From Streptomyces uncialis (GTDB lineage Bacteria > Actinomycetota > Actinomycetes > Streptomycetales > Streptomycetaceae): 64,000 nucleotides of DNA. Shown here piece by piece: positions 54,985 to 63,694 of this stretch (position 1 is the first letter of the stretch; each line of letters begins with the position of its first letter). The stretch is from assembly GCF_036250755.1 (NCBI RefSeq), contig NZ_CP109583.1, forward strand, positions 5,789,501 through 5,853,500, written 5' to 3'. Position numbers and translations under genes: made by a program. The notes under the pieces were generated by a model. The model did not search any database, was not told the origin of the DNA, and saw only the letters and a program-made list of their open reading frames with translations.

Positions 54985-55482
54985 TCAGGCCCGGGCGGGG
55001 GCGTTCAGCGCGGCGCAGCGGGCGGCGTGCATCGGCATCTCGGTGAGCCCGGGGAAGTACACGTGCAGGCTCACCGCCGGTTCGAGCGCGTCGTTGGCGA
55101 CCTCGTGGACGTAGCCGGGCGCGAAGACCCGCTGTGCGCCCGGCCGCAGGACGCGTTCGGTGTCGCGGGTGCGTTCGGTCAGTTCGCCGTCGAGGACGGT
55201 GAGCACGCCGCTGGAGCCGCCGTGGTCGTGCCGTCCGCTGTCCTGGCCGGGTACCCAGGACAGCAGCCACACCTCGTAGCCGGGGCCGGTGCGCAGGCGG
55301 TGGTACCAGCGGCTGGTCGCGTCGTAGCGCACCAGGTGCGCCCACGCGGCGCGGTCGGCGGCGATGGTCCGGGCGAGGCCGGCGAACTCGGCCACGGTGG
55401 CGGGGTGCTCGCGGGCGGGCTGGAGGAGGTGAGGCACCTCAAGGATGTCGCCCGCGATCTGGAGGTCGCTGTCGCTGTTCAT
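54985..55482 (-). CDS. Cysteine dioxygenase (cupin)
   Basis: 165 aa from ATG 55482. Iron-binding His are His85 and His87 in GQDSGRHDHGGSSGVLTVLD and His126 in FAPGYVHEVAND, the three-His facial triad of cysteine dioxygenases. The surrounding strands fit a single cupin barrel. The enzyme oxidises L-cysteine to cysteine sulfinate with O2 and thereby lowers cellular cysteine. It lies 58 nt upstream of fbiA on the same strand. A Cys-rich upstream ORF with a TTGACA box sits 141 nt before its start and is a likely cysteine-sensing leader. Confidence 0.92.
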   Translation of the reverse strand: MNSDSDLQIAGDILEVPHLLQPAREHPATVAEFAGLARTIAADRAAWAHLVRYDATSRWYHRLRTGPGYEVWLLSWVPGQDSGRHDHGGSSGVLTVLDGELTERTRDTERVLRPGAQRVFAPGYVHEVANDALEPAVSLHVYFPGLTEMPMHAARCAALNAPARA

Positions 55483-55623
55483 GGATGCGGTGGGTCCTCG
55501 GCGAAGAGTGGGGGGCGGGATGTGCGGCGGGGGCGGGGTGTCCGGATCACGGACGGGGGAACGCCCCGGGAAAGGCGTCGCCCGGGTACGGGCGAGGGGA
55601 GGGACGGCCGGAGCGCGGTGGGC

Positions 55624-55713
55624 TCAACAGCCGGAACAGCAACAGCTACAGCGCGAGCGGGCAGCACCGAAGGACCCGGGGCGGGTCACGGAAAGCGCCA
55701 AGTTCGCGAGCAT
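55624..55713 (-). CDS. 29-aa Cys-rich leader peptide upstream of cysteine dioxygenase
   Basis: ATG at 55713, TGA at 55624. The peptide starts MLANLALSVTRPG and ends RSRCSCCCSGC, giving five Cys codons in the last eight positions (TGT, TGT, TGC, TGT, TGT). It is preceded by TTGACA (55749-55744), placing the expected transcription start at or next to the ATG, so the mRNA would be leaderless. The stop lies 141 nt before the cysteine dioxygenase start. Mycobacterial polycysteine leader ORFs control sulfur genes by attenuation, which is the known precedent. Here the downstream enzyme consumes cysteine, so completed translation of the Cys run may favour expression. That sign is inference. Confidence 0.72.
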   Translation of the reverse strand: MLANLALSVTRPGSFGAARSRCSCCCSGC

Positions 55714-55720
55714 GCCCACC

Positions 55721-55749
55721 AGGCAACCGGCTCACACCTCGGATGTCAA
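55721..55749 (-). promoter_or_regulatory. Candidate promoter of the Cys-leader / cysteine dioxygenase transcript
   Basis: A perfect -35 TTGACA (55749-55744) is followed by a 17-nt spacer and a weak -10 TTGCCT (55726-55721). Transcription would start at about 55714, next to the ATG at 55713. Confidence 0.55.
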
Positions 55750-56170
55750 CCGCGCCCCCCTCCCGTGGCGGGGTTTCACCTGTTCCGGTCGCTCACCACG
55801 TCGGAAGGTTTGTCCACAGCCCCCACGGGATACACGCGGCAACACGGGGTCTGTCCAACGACGTGACGGTCCCGTGATCCGAATGTGATCAGTTTCGCTT
55901 CCTCCTTGTCACCGGAACGACACCAATCCGTCGTCCGTCTTTCCCTCATGAGGGACATGGCCCCGAACGGGCGGTTGACGGGTGTCATGGTTTATGCCGA
56001 TTTGAACACTTACCGTATACCCTTGGTTCCGCAGAGTGAATAAGGGACCCAATAGCAGATCCCGGCTTGACTCGCTCGGATCGGCACACTTGTAATTTCA
56101 CTCGTGTCGTTTCGACCCGGATAGGTAACGACCACATCACGGGGACGCAAAAACAGACGAGGGGCGCTAC
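55750..56170. promoter_or_regulatory. whiB: whiB upstream control region
   Basis: About 420 bp with lower GC than the surroundings and no gene. TTGACT (56067-56072) and TGTAAT (56091-56096), 18 nt apart, form a good promoter about 75-104 nt before the whiB ATG. A longer AT-rich stretch at 55980-56040 may hold a second promoter, as whiB has two in S. coelicolor. The flanking dyad acacttgt..actcgtgt overlaps the -10. Confidence 0.6.
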
Positions 56171-56461
56171 ATGACCGAGCTGTTCCAGCACCTGCTGGTC
56201 GAGGCAGTAGCCGTTGAGGCCGTCGAGGGCGTGGACGAAGAGGAACTCGGCTGGCAGGAGCGCGCGCTGTGCGCCCAGACCGATCCCGAGTCGTTCTTCC
56301 CCGAGAAGGGCGGCTCCACACGCGAGGCCAAGAAGGTCTGTCTCGCCTGCGAGGTCCGTTCCGAGTGCCTGGAGTACGCGCTCGCCAACGACGAGCGCTT
56401 CGGCATCTGGGGCGGTCTGTCCGAACGCGAGCGCCGCCGCCTCAAGAAGGCGGCGGTCTGA
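56171..56461 (+). CDS. whiB: WhiB developmental regulator (Fe-S cluster protein)
   Basis: 96 aa from ATG 56171. Four cluster-binding cysteines: Cys34 in RALCAQTDPESFFPEKGGST, Cys57 and Cys60 in KKVCLACEVRSEC, and Cys66. The G(I/V)WGG turn (FGIWGGLSERERRRLKKAAV) and the basic tail complete the family layout. The near-identity of the C-terminal 65 residues to WhiB of S. coelicolor, as I recall it, supports orthology; the head is longer by a VAVEAVEG stretch. WhiB works with WhiA to stop aerial growth and start sporulation septation. The AT-rich upstream region fits complex control. Confidence 0.93.
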   Translation: MTELFQHLLVEAVAVEAVEGVDEEELGWQERALCAQTDPESFFPEKGGSTREAKKVCLACEVRSECLEYALANDERFGIWGGLSERERRRLKKAAV

Positions 56462-56909
56462 CCCGCCACCAGCACCCGCCCGCCACGGCGAGCACCACGC
56501 ACCACCCTTCACCAGCGCACCACTTCACCAGCGCACCACCGGTCATACCGGTAACACCGCACCACCGGGACGCCGGCACCACGGTGCCACCACGCCCGAC
56601 CGGCCCACCCGGCGAACCACCCGGCCCGCACCCGGGCGCCCGGAGCCGCCCCGCACGGCCCCCGCCGAGGTCCACGCGGACCCCGGCCGCACCCACAACA
56701 GAACAGCCCCACCGCACCCGAGGACGGACGGACACCCTCAGGGGCGAACCCCGTAGCCCGAAGGCCAGGGTTGTCCACAGGCGGCAACCGGCCAGGCGCC
56801 CAGCGGTTAGTGTGGTCGCTCGTCCAAGACACCCCACACAGCGCCGAGGCCCAGCGCCCGGGCGATGTGCGTTGTCCACCACGTCCAGCGAACCGGGGCC
56901 CGTACCTCG
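56462..56909. other. 448-bp gene-free region downstream of whiB
   Basis: Contains direct short repeats of caccagcgcaccac(c/t)tcac type at 56508-56540, within a C-rich run of cac and ccacc. No frame is convincing. The following glycosyltransferase could start as early as 56865, but the ATG at 56910 is preferred. Confidence 0.5.
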
Positions 56910-59900
56910 ATGTCCGTGCACAGCCATCCGACAGGCCACTACGCCACCACGGCCGCCGCGCACTTCACCGCGCCCGGCGGCACCCCGGCGGCCCACCCGG
57001 CGCTGTCAGACCCGACCAGCGCTCCCGAGCACCCGAGGCACATCGTCACCGCGGTCGTCGTCGCCCACGACGGCGCCCGCTGGCTGCCCGACGCCCTCGC
57101 CGGACTCCTCGGCCAGGAACGCCCCGTGCAGAACGCCGTCGCCGCCGACACCGGCAGCGCCGACGACTCCGCGCGACTGGTCACCGAAGCCCTCGGCGCC
57201 TCCCGCGTCCTGCATCTGGCCCGCCGCACCGGCTTCGGCCAGGCCGTCGACGAAGCCGTCCGCACCGCGCCCGTCCTCACCACGGACGACCTGCCGTACC
57301 TCAAGCGCCCCAGCGGCTGGGACCCCGTCAGCCGCACCTGGCGCGACGACGCGTACGACATGCCGGAACTCCCGCACGGCGAGCCCGAACAGTGGCTGTG
57401 GCTCCTCCACGACGACTGCGCACCCGAGCCGGACGCCCTCGCCCACCTCCTGCGCGTCGTCGAGAACGAACGCGAACTAGGACACGACGTGGCCGTCGTC
57501 GGCCCCAAGCTGCGCGGCTGGTACGACCGCCGCCAGCTCCTGGAGGTCGGCGTCTCCATCGCCAACAGCGGCCGCCGCTGGACCGGCCTGGACCGCCGCG
57601 AGCAGGACCAGGGGCAGCACGACCACGTACGCCCCGTGCTGTCCGTCTCCACCGCCGGCATGCTCATCCGCCGCGACGTCTACGAACAGCTCGGCGGCTT
57701 CGACCGCCGACTGCCCCTGATGCGCGACGACGTCGACCTCTGCTGGCGCGCCCACAACGCGGGCCACCGCGTCCTGGTCGCCCCCGAGGCCGTCGTCCGG
57801 CACGCCGAGGCCGCCTCCCGCGAACGCCGCGCCGTCGACTGCGTCGGCCGTACCGCCACCCCGCCCCACAAGGTCGACAAGGCGGGCGCCGCCTACACCC
57901 TCCTCGTCAACTCACGCGGCGCCGCCCTGCCCTGGGTCCTCGTCAGGCTCGTCGTCGGCTCCGTCCTGCGGACCCTCGCCTACCTCGTCGGCAAGGTCCC
58001 CGGACAGGCCCTCAACGAGATCACCGGACTCGCCGCGACCCTGCTGCGCCCCGGCCGCGTCCTCGCCGCCCGCCGCACCCGCGGCCGGCCGAAGCCCGAC
58101 AAGAACGAACTGCGTCCCCTGTTCCCGCCGCCCGGCGCGACCGTCCGCGCCACCGTCGAACAGGTCACCAGCAGCTTCGCCGGCTCCGACGAGGCCGACA
58201 CCGGCGGCCGGCACGGCGCCGTCGAGACCGGCCCAGGCGACGACGACGCCGAGTTCCTGGAGGTCGAGCAGTTCGCCCGCCTCAAGCGCGTCGGCCGCAA
58301 ACCCGGCCCCGTCCTCTTCGCGGTCCTGCTGCTGTTCGCCCTCGTCGCCTGCCGCGCCCTGCTCGGCCCCGGCGCCCTCGCGGGCGGCGCGCTGCTGCCC
58401 GCGCCCGCCGAGGCGTCCGACCTGTGGGCCCGCTTCACCGACGCCTGGCACCCCGTCAGCACCGGCGGCACCCAGTCCGCCCCGCCCTACCTCGCGCTCG
58501 TCGCCATGCTCGCGAGCCTGCTGTTCGGCTCCACCGGACCGGCCGTCACCGTCCTCCTCGTGGGCTCGGTGCCCCTCGCCGGTGTCGCCGCCTACTTCGC
58601 GTCCCGGCCGCTCGTCATGTCACGCCTGCTGCGCGCGTGGGGCGCCATCGCCTACGCGTTCCTGCCCGCCGTCACCGGAGCCGTCGCGGGCGGCCGGATC
58701 GGCACCGCCGTCCTCGCCGTCCTGCTGCCCCTGATGGCGCGTGCCGCGGTCTCCGCGAGCGGACTCGCCCTCCCGGGCACCTCCACCGCGCGCGGCAGCT
58801 GGCGCGCCACCTGGACCCTCGCACTGCTGCTGACCGTCACCACCGCCTTCACCCCGGTCGTCTGGCCCCTCGCCCTGCTCCTGGGCGTCGTCCTGCTCGC
58901 CGTCCGCCGCCGCGACCTCGTCGCGTACGGACCGCGCGTCCTGGCCGCCCTCGGCACCCCGGTGCTGGTCCTCGCGCCCTGGTCCCTGACGCTGTTCTCC
59001 GACGCGCCCGACGCCTTCTTCCAGGAAGCCGGACTCGACCACCGCGGCGGCCCCGCCGCCACCGCCCTCGACCTGCTCGGCGCCTCCCCGGGCGGCCCCG
59101 GCACCGTCGGCGGACTGCTGCTCGGCGGCATCGTCCTCGCCGCGCTGGCCGCCCTGCTGCGCACCGAACGCCGGGTCGCCGTACTCACCGCCTGGACGGT
59201 CTCGCTGGCCGCCCTCACCCTCGCCGCGCTCTCCAACGGCTCCGCGTGGGCCGGACCCGCGACCCTCGTCCACGGCATCGCCCTCCTCGCCGCGGCCCTC
59301 CTCGGCGCCGACGGCGCCCGGCACCGCGTCGCCGAACAGAGCTTCGGCTGGCGCCAGCCGGTCGCCGCCCTCATCGCCCTCGCCGCCGCCGCGGGCACCG
59401 TCCTGTCCGCCGCCGGCTGGATGATCCGCGGCGCCGACGACCCCCTCGCCCGCCGTGACGCCGTCCAGGTCCCCGCCTTCGTCGCCGAGGAGAGCGGCAC
59501 CCAGGACCAGGCACGCACCCTCGTCCTCGACGGCGAGTCACCCGCGCGCGTGGCCTACACCCTGGTCCGCGGCTCCGGTGTCCGCCTCGGTGACGCCGAC
59601 GTGGCCGCCGACGGCCCCGCGGGCCCCCGGCTCGACGAGGTCGTCGCGAACCTCGTCGCCGGATCGGGCGCCGACCAGGCCGACGAACTCGGCGGCTTCG
59701 CCGTCCGCTACGTCCTCGTCCAGGACGGCACCCCACGCGCGATGAGCCGCGTCCTCGACACCACCCCCGGGCTCACCAGGCTCAGCCAGCAGGACGGCAG
59801 CGCCCTGTGGCGCGTCGACCGGCAGGTCGCCCGCGCGGTGATCGTCCCCAGGAGCGGCGACCCCCAGCCGGTCGCCGCCGGACCCGTCGACGTGCGTGCC

Positions 59901-60746
59901 ACGATCCCCGCCGGACCCGAAGGCCGCGTCCTGCGCCTCGCCGACACCGCCGACCCCGGCTGGACCGCCACCCTGGACGGCAAGCCCCTCACCCGCACCA
60001 CCGTCGACGGCTGGGCCCAGGGCTTCACCCTGCCCGCCACCGGCGGACGCCTCGCCGTCACCTACGAACCCCCGACCACGCACACCGTGTGGAAGTGGAC
60101 CCAGGGCGCCCTCGCCGTCGTCCTCGTCGTCCTCGCCCTGCCCGGCCGCCGCCGCACCGTCGACGACGACCTGCCCGACGAGGCACAGCCCCCGGCGCCC
60201 ACCGAGCCGCAGCCCACCGAGGGCCGCCGCGCCCGCCGTCTGCGCGCCCGGCCCGCCGACGGCTCCACCGGCGGCCCCGACGGCACCCCCGGCCCGGACA
60301 CCCCCGGACACCCGGCCCCCGCGCCCCCGGCCGCCCCCGTCCCCCCGCAGCCCGACCACGGCGGCTGGGACACCCCGGCCACCACCACCGACCCCTACGC
60401 CCAGCAGGACCCGGCCGGCTACCCGCACGCCGCCGTCCCCGGCCGGCACACCCCCCAGGACCCCTACCAGGGCGCCTACCCGGACGGCGGCCACGAGCAG
60501 TACCAGCAGGACCCCTACCAGGGCACCGCACAGGACGGCGGCTACGCCCCGTACCCGCCCGCCGCGCCCCCCTACGGCGACCCCGGCCACGGCACCCCCC
60601 AGGAGCCGCACGGCACCCCGTACCAGGACCCCGGCGGGTACGACGGCGGCCATGCCCCCTACGACCCCGCGTACGGACAGCGTCAGCCCGAGCGGGGCCG
60701 GACACACGGCACCGACAGCGAGCACCCCGACGGGAGCCAGCAGTGA
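56910..60746 (+). CDS. Large membrane glycosyltransferase (GT2 domain plus polytopic GT-C-like region)
   Basis: 1278 aa from ATG 56910. Residues about 45-330 form a GT-A family 2 domain: HIVTAVVVAHDGARWLPDAL, AADTGSADDSARLVTEALGA, WLWLLHDDCAPEPDALAHLL (DDxxP acceptor) and RLPLMRDDVDLCWRAHNAGH (the ED-type base). Residues 480-1010 hold some 12 hydrophobic helices with an extracytoplasmic end. The last 150 residues are a Pro/Gly/Tyr-rich disordered tail (DPYQGAYPDGGHEQYQQDPY). Homologues follow whiB in streptomycetes as far as I recall. Donor and acceptor unknown; likely cell-envelope. The stop overlaps the next start (GTGA). Confidence 0.9.
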   Translation: MSVHSHPTGHYATTAAAHFTAPGGTPAAHPALSDPTSAPEHPRHIVTAVVVAHDGARWLPDALAGLLGQERPVQNAVAADTGSADDSARLVTEALGASRVLHLARRTGFGQAVDEAVRTAPVLTTDDLPYLKRPSGWDPVSRTWRDDAYDMPELPHGEPEQWLWLLHDDCAPEPDALAHLLRVVENERELGHDVAVVGPKLRGWYDRRQLLEVGVSIANSGRRWTGLDRREQDQGQHDHVRPVLSVSTAGMLIRRDVYEQLGGFDRRLPLMRDDVDLCWRAHNAGHRVLVAPEAVVRHAEAASRERRAVDCVGRTATPPHKVDKAGAAYTLLVNSRGAALPWVLVRLVVGSVLRTLAYLVGKVPGQALNEITGLAATLLRPGRVLAARRTRGRPKPDKNELRPLFPPPGATVRATVEQVTSSFAGSDEADTGGRHGAVETGPGDDDAEFLEVEQFARLKRVGRKPGPVLFAVLLLFALVACRALLGPGALAGGALLPAPAEASDLWARFTDAWHPVSTGGTQSAPPYLALVAMLASLLFGSTGPAVTVLLVGSVPLAGVAAYFASRPLVMSRLLRAWGAIAYAFLPAVTGAVAGGRIGTAVLAVLLPLMARAAVSASGLALPGTSTARGSWRATWTLALLLTVTTAFTPVVWPLALLLGVVLLAVRRRDLVAYGPRVLAALGTPVLVLAPWSLTLFSDAPDAFFQEAGLDHRGGPAATALDLLGASPGGPGTVGGLLLGGIVLAALAALLRTERRVAVLTAWTVSLAALTLAALSNGSAWAGPATLVHGIALLAAALLGADGARHRVAEQSFGWRQPVAALIALAAAAGTVLSAAGWMIRGADDPLARRDAVQVPAFVAEESGTQDQARTLVLDGESPARVAYTLVRGSGVRLGDADVAADGPAGPRLDEVVANLVAGSGADQADELGGFAVRYVLVQDGTPRAMSRVLDTTPGLTRLSQQDGSALWRVDRQVARAVIVPRSGDPQPVAAGPVDVRATIPAGPEGRVLRLADTADPGWTATLDGKPLTRTTVDGWAQGFTLPATGGRLAVTYEPPTTHTVWKWTQGALAVVLVVLALPGRRRTVDDDLPDEAQPPAPTEPQPTEGRRARRLRARPADGSTGGPDGTPGPDTPGHPAPAPPAAPVPPQPDHGGWDTPATTTDPYAQQDPAGYPHAAVPGRHTPQDPYQGAYPDGGHEQYQQDPYQGTAQDGGYAPYPPAAPPYGDPGHGTPQEPHGTPYQDPGGYDGGHAPYDPAYGQRQPERGRTHGTDSEHPDGSQQ

Positions 60747-62227
60747 ACCGCCCCACCCTGTCCCTGATCGCCGTGACGGCCGCGCTCGCCGCCGTCACCG
60801 GCCTCGCCATGGTGTCCGCGCCCGACGAGCCGGACGCGGGCCGGGAGACCGCCGCCACCCGCCTGCCCGTGGAACGCTCCAGCGCGCTGTGCCCCGCCCC
60901 CAGCAACTCGGAACTCGCCGACACCACGTACACCTCGTACACCCCGCGCTCGACCGGTACGCCCGGCTCCGGCTCGGCACGACTGAGTCCCGCCGCGAAG
61001 GAGTCCACCGGCTCCGGCAAGGCCGAACCGGTGGACGCGAAGCCCGTCCTCACACCCAAGAAGCCCGGCACCCCCGTCACCGGCGAGGACTCCGGGGCCG
61101 GCACCCCCGCCTGGATCGGCGCCGCCCGGGGCGACCTCGCCCCCGGCTGGACACTCCAGCAGACCACCACCGTCTCCGCGGGCTCCGGACGCGGCGTCCT
61201 CGGGGTGCTCTGCTCCGGCCCCGACACCGACTTCTGGCTGCCCGGCGCCAGCACCGCGAAGAACCGCACCGACTACATCCACCTGACCAACCCGGACGAC
61301 TCCGCGGCCGTCGTCGACATCGAGCTGTACGGCGAGGACGGCGCCCTGGAGTCGTCCCTCGGCGAGGACATCCAGGTACAGCCGCGCGCGAGCGTGCCCG
61401 TGCTGCTGTCCACCCTCACCGACCGGCCGCAGCCCGATCTGACGGCCCATGTGACGGTCCGCAGCGGACGCGTCGCCGCCGCGCTCCAGGCCACCGACAC
61501 CGCCCGCGGCGCCGACTGGCTGCCGCCCGCCGCCGACCCCGCCGCCTCCCTGGTCCTCCCCGGCATCCCCAAGGACGTCACCGAGGCCCGCCTCATCGCC
61601 TTCGCCCCCGGCGACGACGCCGACCTCGCGGTCCGCCTCGCCTCCCCGACCGGCCCCATCACCCCCGTCGGCAACGAGACCCTCCACGTCAAGGCCGGGA
61701 TGACGGCCGCCGTCGACCTCGGGGACATCACCAAGGGCGAGGCGGGGTCCCTGCTGCTCACCCCCACCCGCGGCTCTTCGCCGGTCGTCGCCGCCCTCCA
61801 GGTCGTCCGCGGCAAGGGCGCCGACCGGGAGACCGCGTACATCCCCGCGACCCCCGCGATCGGCGACCGCGCGACGGTCCCCGACAACCGCGCCGAGGGC
61901 ACCTCGCTGTCCCTCGTCGCACCCGGCGCCTCCGCGAAGGTCAGGGTCACCGCGTCGGCGGGCAGCGAGGGCGGCACACCGGCCACCAAGACGTACACCG
62001 TCAGGAAGGGCGCCACCCTCCTCGTCGAACCGCCCGCGCCCAAGGGCCTCAAGGGCTCCTACGCGCTCACCGTCGAGACGCTCTCCGGGGGCCCGGTGCA
62101 CGCCGCGCGCACCCTGGAGATCCCCGACGACGGCATCCCCATGTTCACCGTCCAGACCTTCTCCGACGACCGGGGCACGGTCTCCGTCCCGAAGACGGAG
62201 GAAGACCTGTCGGTCCTCCAGGAGTGA
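60743..62227 (+). CDS. DUF5719 secreted protein, co-translated with the large glycosyltransferase
   Basis: 494 aa from a GTG overlapping the glycosyltransferase stop. It has a signal anchor (LSLIAVTAALAAVTGLAMVS) and then an extracytoplasmic domain. A Thr/Ser-rich linker (YTSYTPRSTGTPGSGSARLS) precedes the DUF5719 core with its beta-strand repeats (DYIHLTNPDDSAAVVDIELY, PRASVPVLLSTLTDRPQPDL, TAHVTVRSGRVAAALQATDT). Two cysteines are present (ALCPAPSN, GVLCSGPDT). No enzyme motif is seen. Coupling to the glycosyltransferase suggests a partner in wall or polysaccharide assembly. Confidence 0.88.
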   Translation: MNRPTLSLIAVTAALAAVTGLAMVSAPDEPDAGRETAATRLPVERSSALCPAPSNSELADTTYTSYTPRSTGTPGSGSARLSPAAKESTGSGKAEPVDAKPVLTPKKPGTPVTGEDSGAGTPAWIGAARGDLAPGWTLQQTTTVSAGSGRGVLGVLCSGPDTDFWLPGASTAKNRTDYIHLTNPDDSAAVVDIELYGEDGALESSLGEDIQVQPRASVPVLLSTLTDRPQPDLTAHVTVRSGRVAAALQATDTARGADWLPPAADPAASLVLPGIPKDVTEARLIAFAPGDDADLAVRLASPTGPITPVGNETLHVKAGMTAAVDLGDITKGEAGSLLLTPTRGSSPVVAALQVVRGKGADRETAYIPATPAIGDRATVPDNRAEGTSLSLVAPGASAKVRVTASAGSEGGTPATKTYTVRKGATLLVEPPAPKGLKGSYALTVETLSGGPVHAARTLEIPDDGIPMFTVQTFSDDRGTVSVPKTEEDLSVLQE

Positions 62228-62263
62228 GCGCACACGGAGTGAGGGCACACGGAGTGACGGCCC

Positions 62264-62290
62264 CCGCCCGGTGACCGGCCCACCGGGCGG
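62264..62290. terminator. 10-bp stem-loop after the glycosyltransferase/DUF5719 operon
   Basis: ccgcccggtg (62264-62273) and caccgggcgg (62281-62290) are exact complements around a 7-nt loop, between two convergent genes. Confidence 0.8.
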
Positions 62291-62352
62291 TCGGCCACCG
62301 GTCCGCCGGGGCCGGACGGTCGAGGTCGGTCGGGGTGGGTCCGCCGAGCCGG

Positions 62353-62802
62353 TCAGTCGTCGTCGTAGTGCGGGTCGACGGCCTCCGGCGTGAGCCCGAG
62401 CAGCTCCGCGACCTGCTCCACCACGACCTCGTGCACCAGCGCCGCCCGCTCGTCGCGCCCCTTGCTGCGGATCTCCACCGGCCGCCGGTAGATCACCACC
62501 CGCGCGCGGCGCCCCTCCTTCGCCGTGACCACACCGCCCAGCGGTACGGGCTCCTCGTCCGCCGCGCCGTCCGGGGGGTCCAGCCGGGGCACCTCCAGGA
62601 CCAGGAAGTCGATGTCGGACAGCTGCGGCCAGCGCCGCTCCAGCCGCTCCACCGAGTCCTGCACGAGATCCGTGAACAGTTCCGCCCGGCTGGCCGCCAG
62701 CGGCACCTGCGGTGGGGCCACCGGACCGCGCATGCCCCTGCCGTGGCGGTCGCGGCGGCGCGGGCCGCGGGGCGCTGGCGTGGGGGGCACGGGGTTGTCC
62801 AT
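62353..62802 (-). CDS. Metallopeptidase-like family protein (zincin-like) with altered HExxH
   Basis: 149 aa from ATG 62802 (a GTG codon directly precedes it). The fold-family segments are LFTDLVQDSVERLERRWPQL, DIDFLVLEVPRLDPPDGAAD, ARVVIYRRPVEIRSKGRDER, then ALVHEVVVEQVAELLGLTPE. In the zincin-like family the last segment carries HExxH; here it reads HEVVVEQ, so the second zinc His is missing. Either the streptomycete version has lost protease activity or uses another ligand. The first 45 residues are basic and Pro-rich. Sits convergent to DUF5719 and divergent from the DUF3499 gene. Confidence 0.82.
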   Translation of the reverse strand: MDNPVPPTPAPRGPRRRDRHGRGMRGPVAPPQVPLAASRAELFTDLVQDSVERLERRWPQLSDIDFLVLEVPRLDPPDGAADEEPVPLGGVVTAKEGRRARVVIYRRPVEIRSKGRDERAALVHEVVVEQVAELLGLTPEAVDPHYDDD

Positions 62803-63228
62803 CACCGAGGAAGCGTAGTCCCCCGGCGCCCTCCGGGGCCTCCGTCACCGCCGGTGTCCGGACCGGCCCCGTCCACGGGCACCCGCCGCCCGCCTGTCAC
62901 CGCCCGCGTACCGCCCTCGTACCGCCCGCGCGGAGGCTTGCGCGCACAGGTGTACGCCATGTCACTTGTTGACTATTCAAGCCAAGATTCTGATCAATGA
63001 TGATCATGTCGCGAGCCGTCGATCATGTGGCACAACAGGGAAATTCCCCCCAGAGGTGGCCGCTCCCGACCCCTCGTGACCTTCCGACCAGGGGGCGGCC
63101 AGGGGGACATCCCAGGTCGGGGGGCCAATACCGGAAAGCCGGGGCGTCAGGTTCACGCCACGACACGGTGGAGTGACGTGCGGAGGCGTCGTCGCGGCCC
63201 GCTCAAGAGTGCGGTACCGTCCAACATC
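62803..63228. other. 426-bp divergent intergenic region
   Basis: The left part is C-rich. A lower-GC block at 62960-63020 has tgatca repeats (tgatcaatgatgatca, 62991-63006) and further gatcatg copies, likely operator or promoter DNA for both directions. A start-proximal ttgactattcaagcc (62968-62982) could be a -35 region. No gene seen. Confidence 0.55.
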
Positions 63229-63609
63229 GTGAGCCCTGTACGTCGCTGTTCGCGCACCGCTTGCGGCCGTCCCGCCGTCGCGACGCTGACGTACGTCTAC
63301 GCCGACTCGACCGCGGTCCTCGGCCCGCTCGCCACCTACGCCGAACCCCACTGTTACGACTTGTGCGCCGAGCACTCCGAGCGGCTCACGGCGCCCCGTG
63401 GGTGGGAGGTCGTCCGCCTCGCGGAGGCCAGTGGGCCGGCGCGGCCCAGTGGGGACGATCTCGAAGCGCTCGCCAATGCCGTGCGTGAGGCGGCGCGGCC
63501 GCAGGAGCGGGCGGCGGAGGCGGGGGGCACCGGTTCCCGTACCCCCGGCTACCCCGTGGAGTCGGGCCGCCGCGGCCACCTGCGGGTCCTCCGCTCCCCG
63601 GACAACTGA
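63229..63609 (+). CDS. DUF3499 small Cys-rich protein
   Basis: 126 aa from GTG 63229. The N-terminal segment VRRCSRTACGRPAVATLTYV has a Cys pair. PHCYDLCAEHSERLTAPRGW supplies Cys-x3-Cys-x2-His, a putative zinc site. This is the DUF3499 layout found beside the metallopeptidase gene in many actinobacteria. The second half is disordered. Function unknown. Repeat element 5 begins shortly after the stop. Confidence 0.85.
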   Translation: MSPVRRCSRTACGRPAVATLTYVYADSTAVLGPLATYAEPHCYDLCAEHSERLTAPRGWEVVRLAEASGPARPSGDDLEALANAVREAARPQERAAEAGGTGSRTPGYPVESGRRGHLRVLRSPDN

Positions 63610-63694
63610 CACTTCGTCGTCGCGCGGCGCCTGGGTCCCTTGTGCTGGGCGTACTTCGTTCCTGTGCCGTCGCTCGTGGGTTTCGCGGTTCCCT

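Noticed and set aside
55479..55667. 62-codon minus-strand frame overlapping the Cys leader in another frame
   Set aside because: No ribosome binding site or conserved features. The 55713 frame has a promoter box and the functional Cys run.
56771..59458. 895-codon frame overlapping the large glycosyltransferase
   Set aside because: Arg/Pro-rich shadow in a second frame of a strongly biased gene; the 56910 frame contains recognisable glycosyltransferase motifs and membrane helices.
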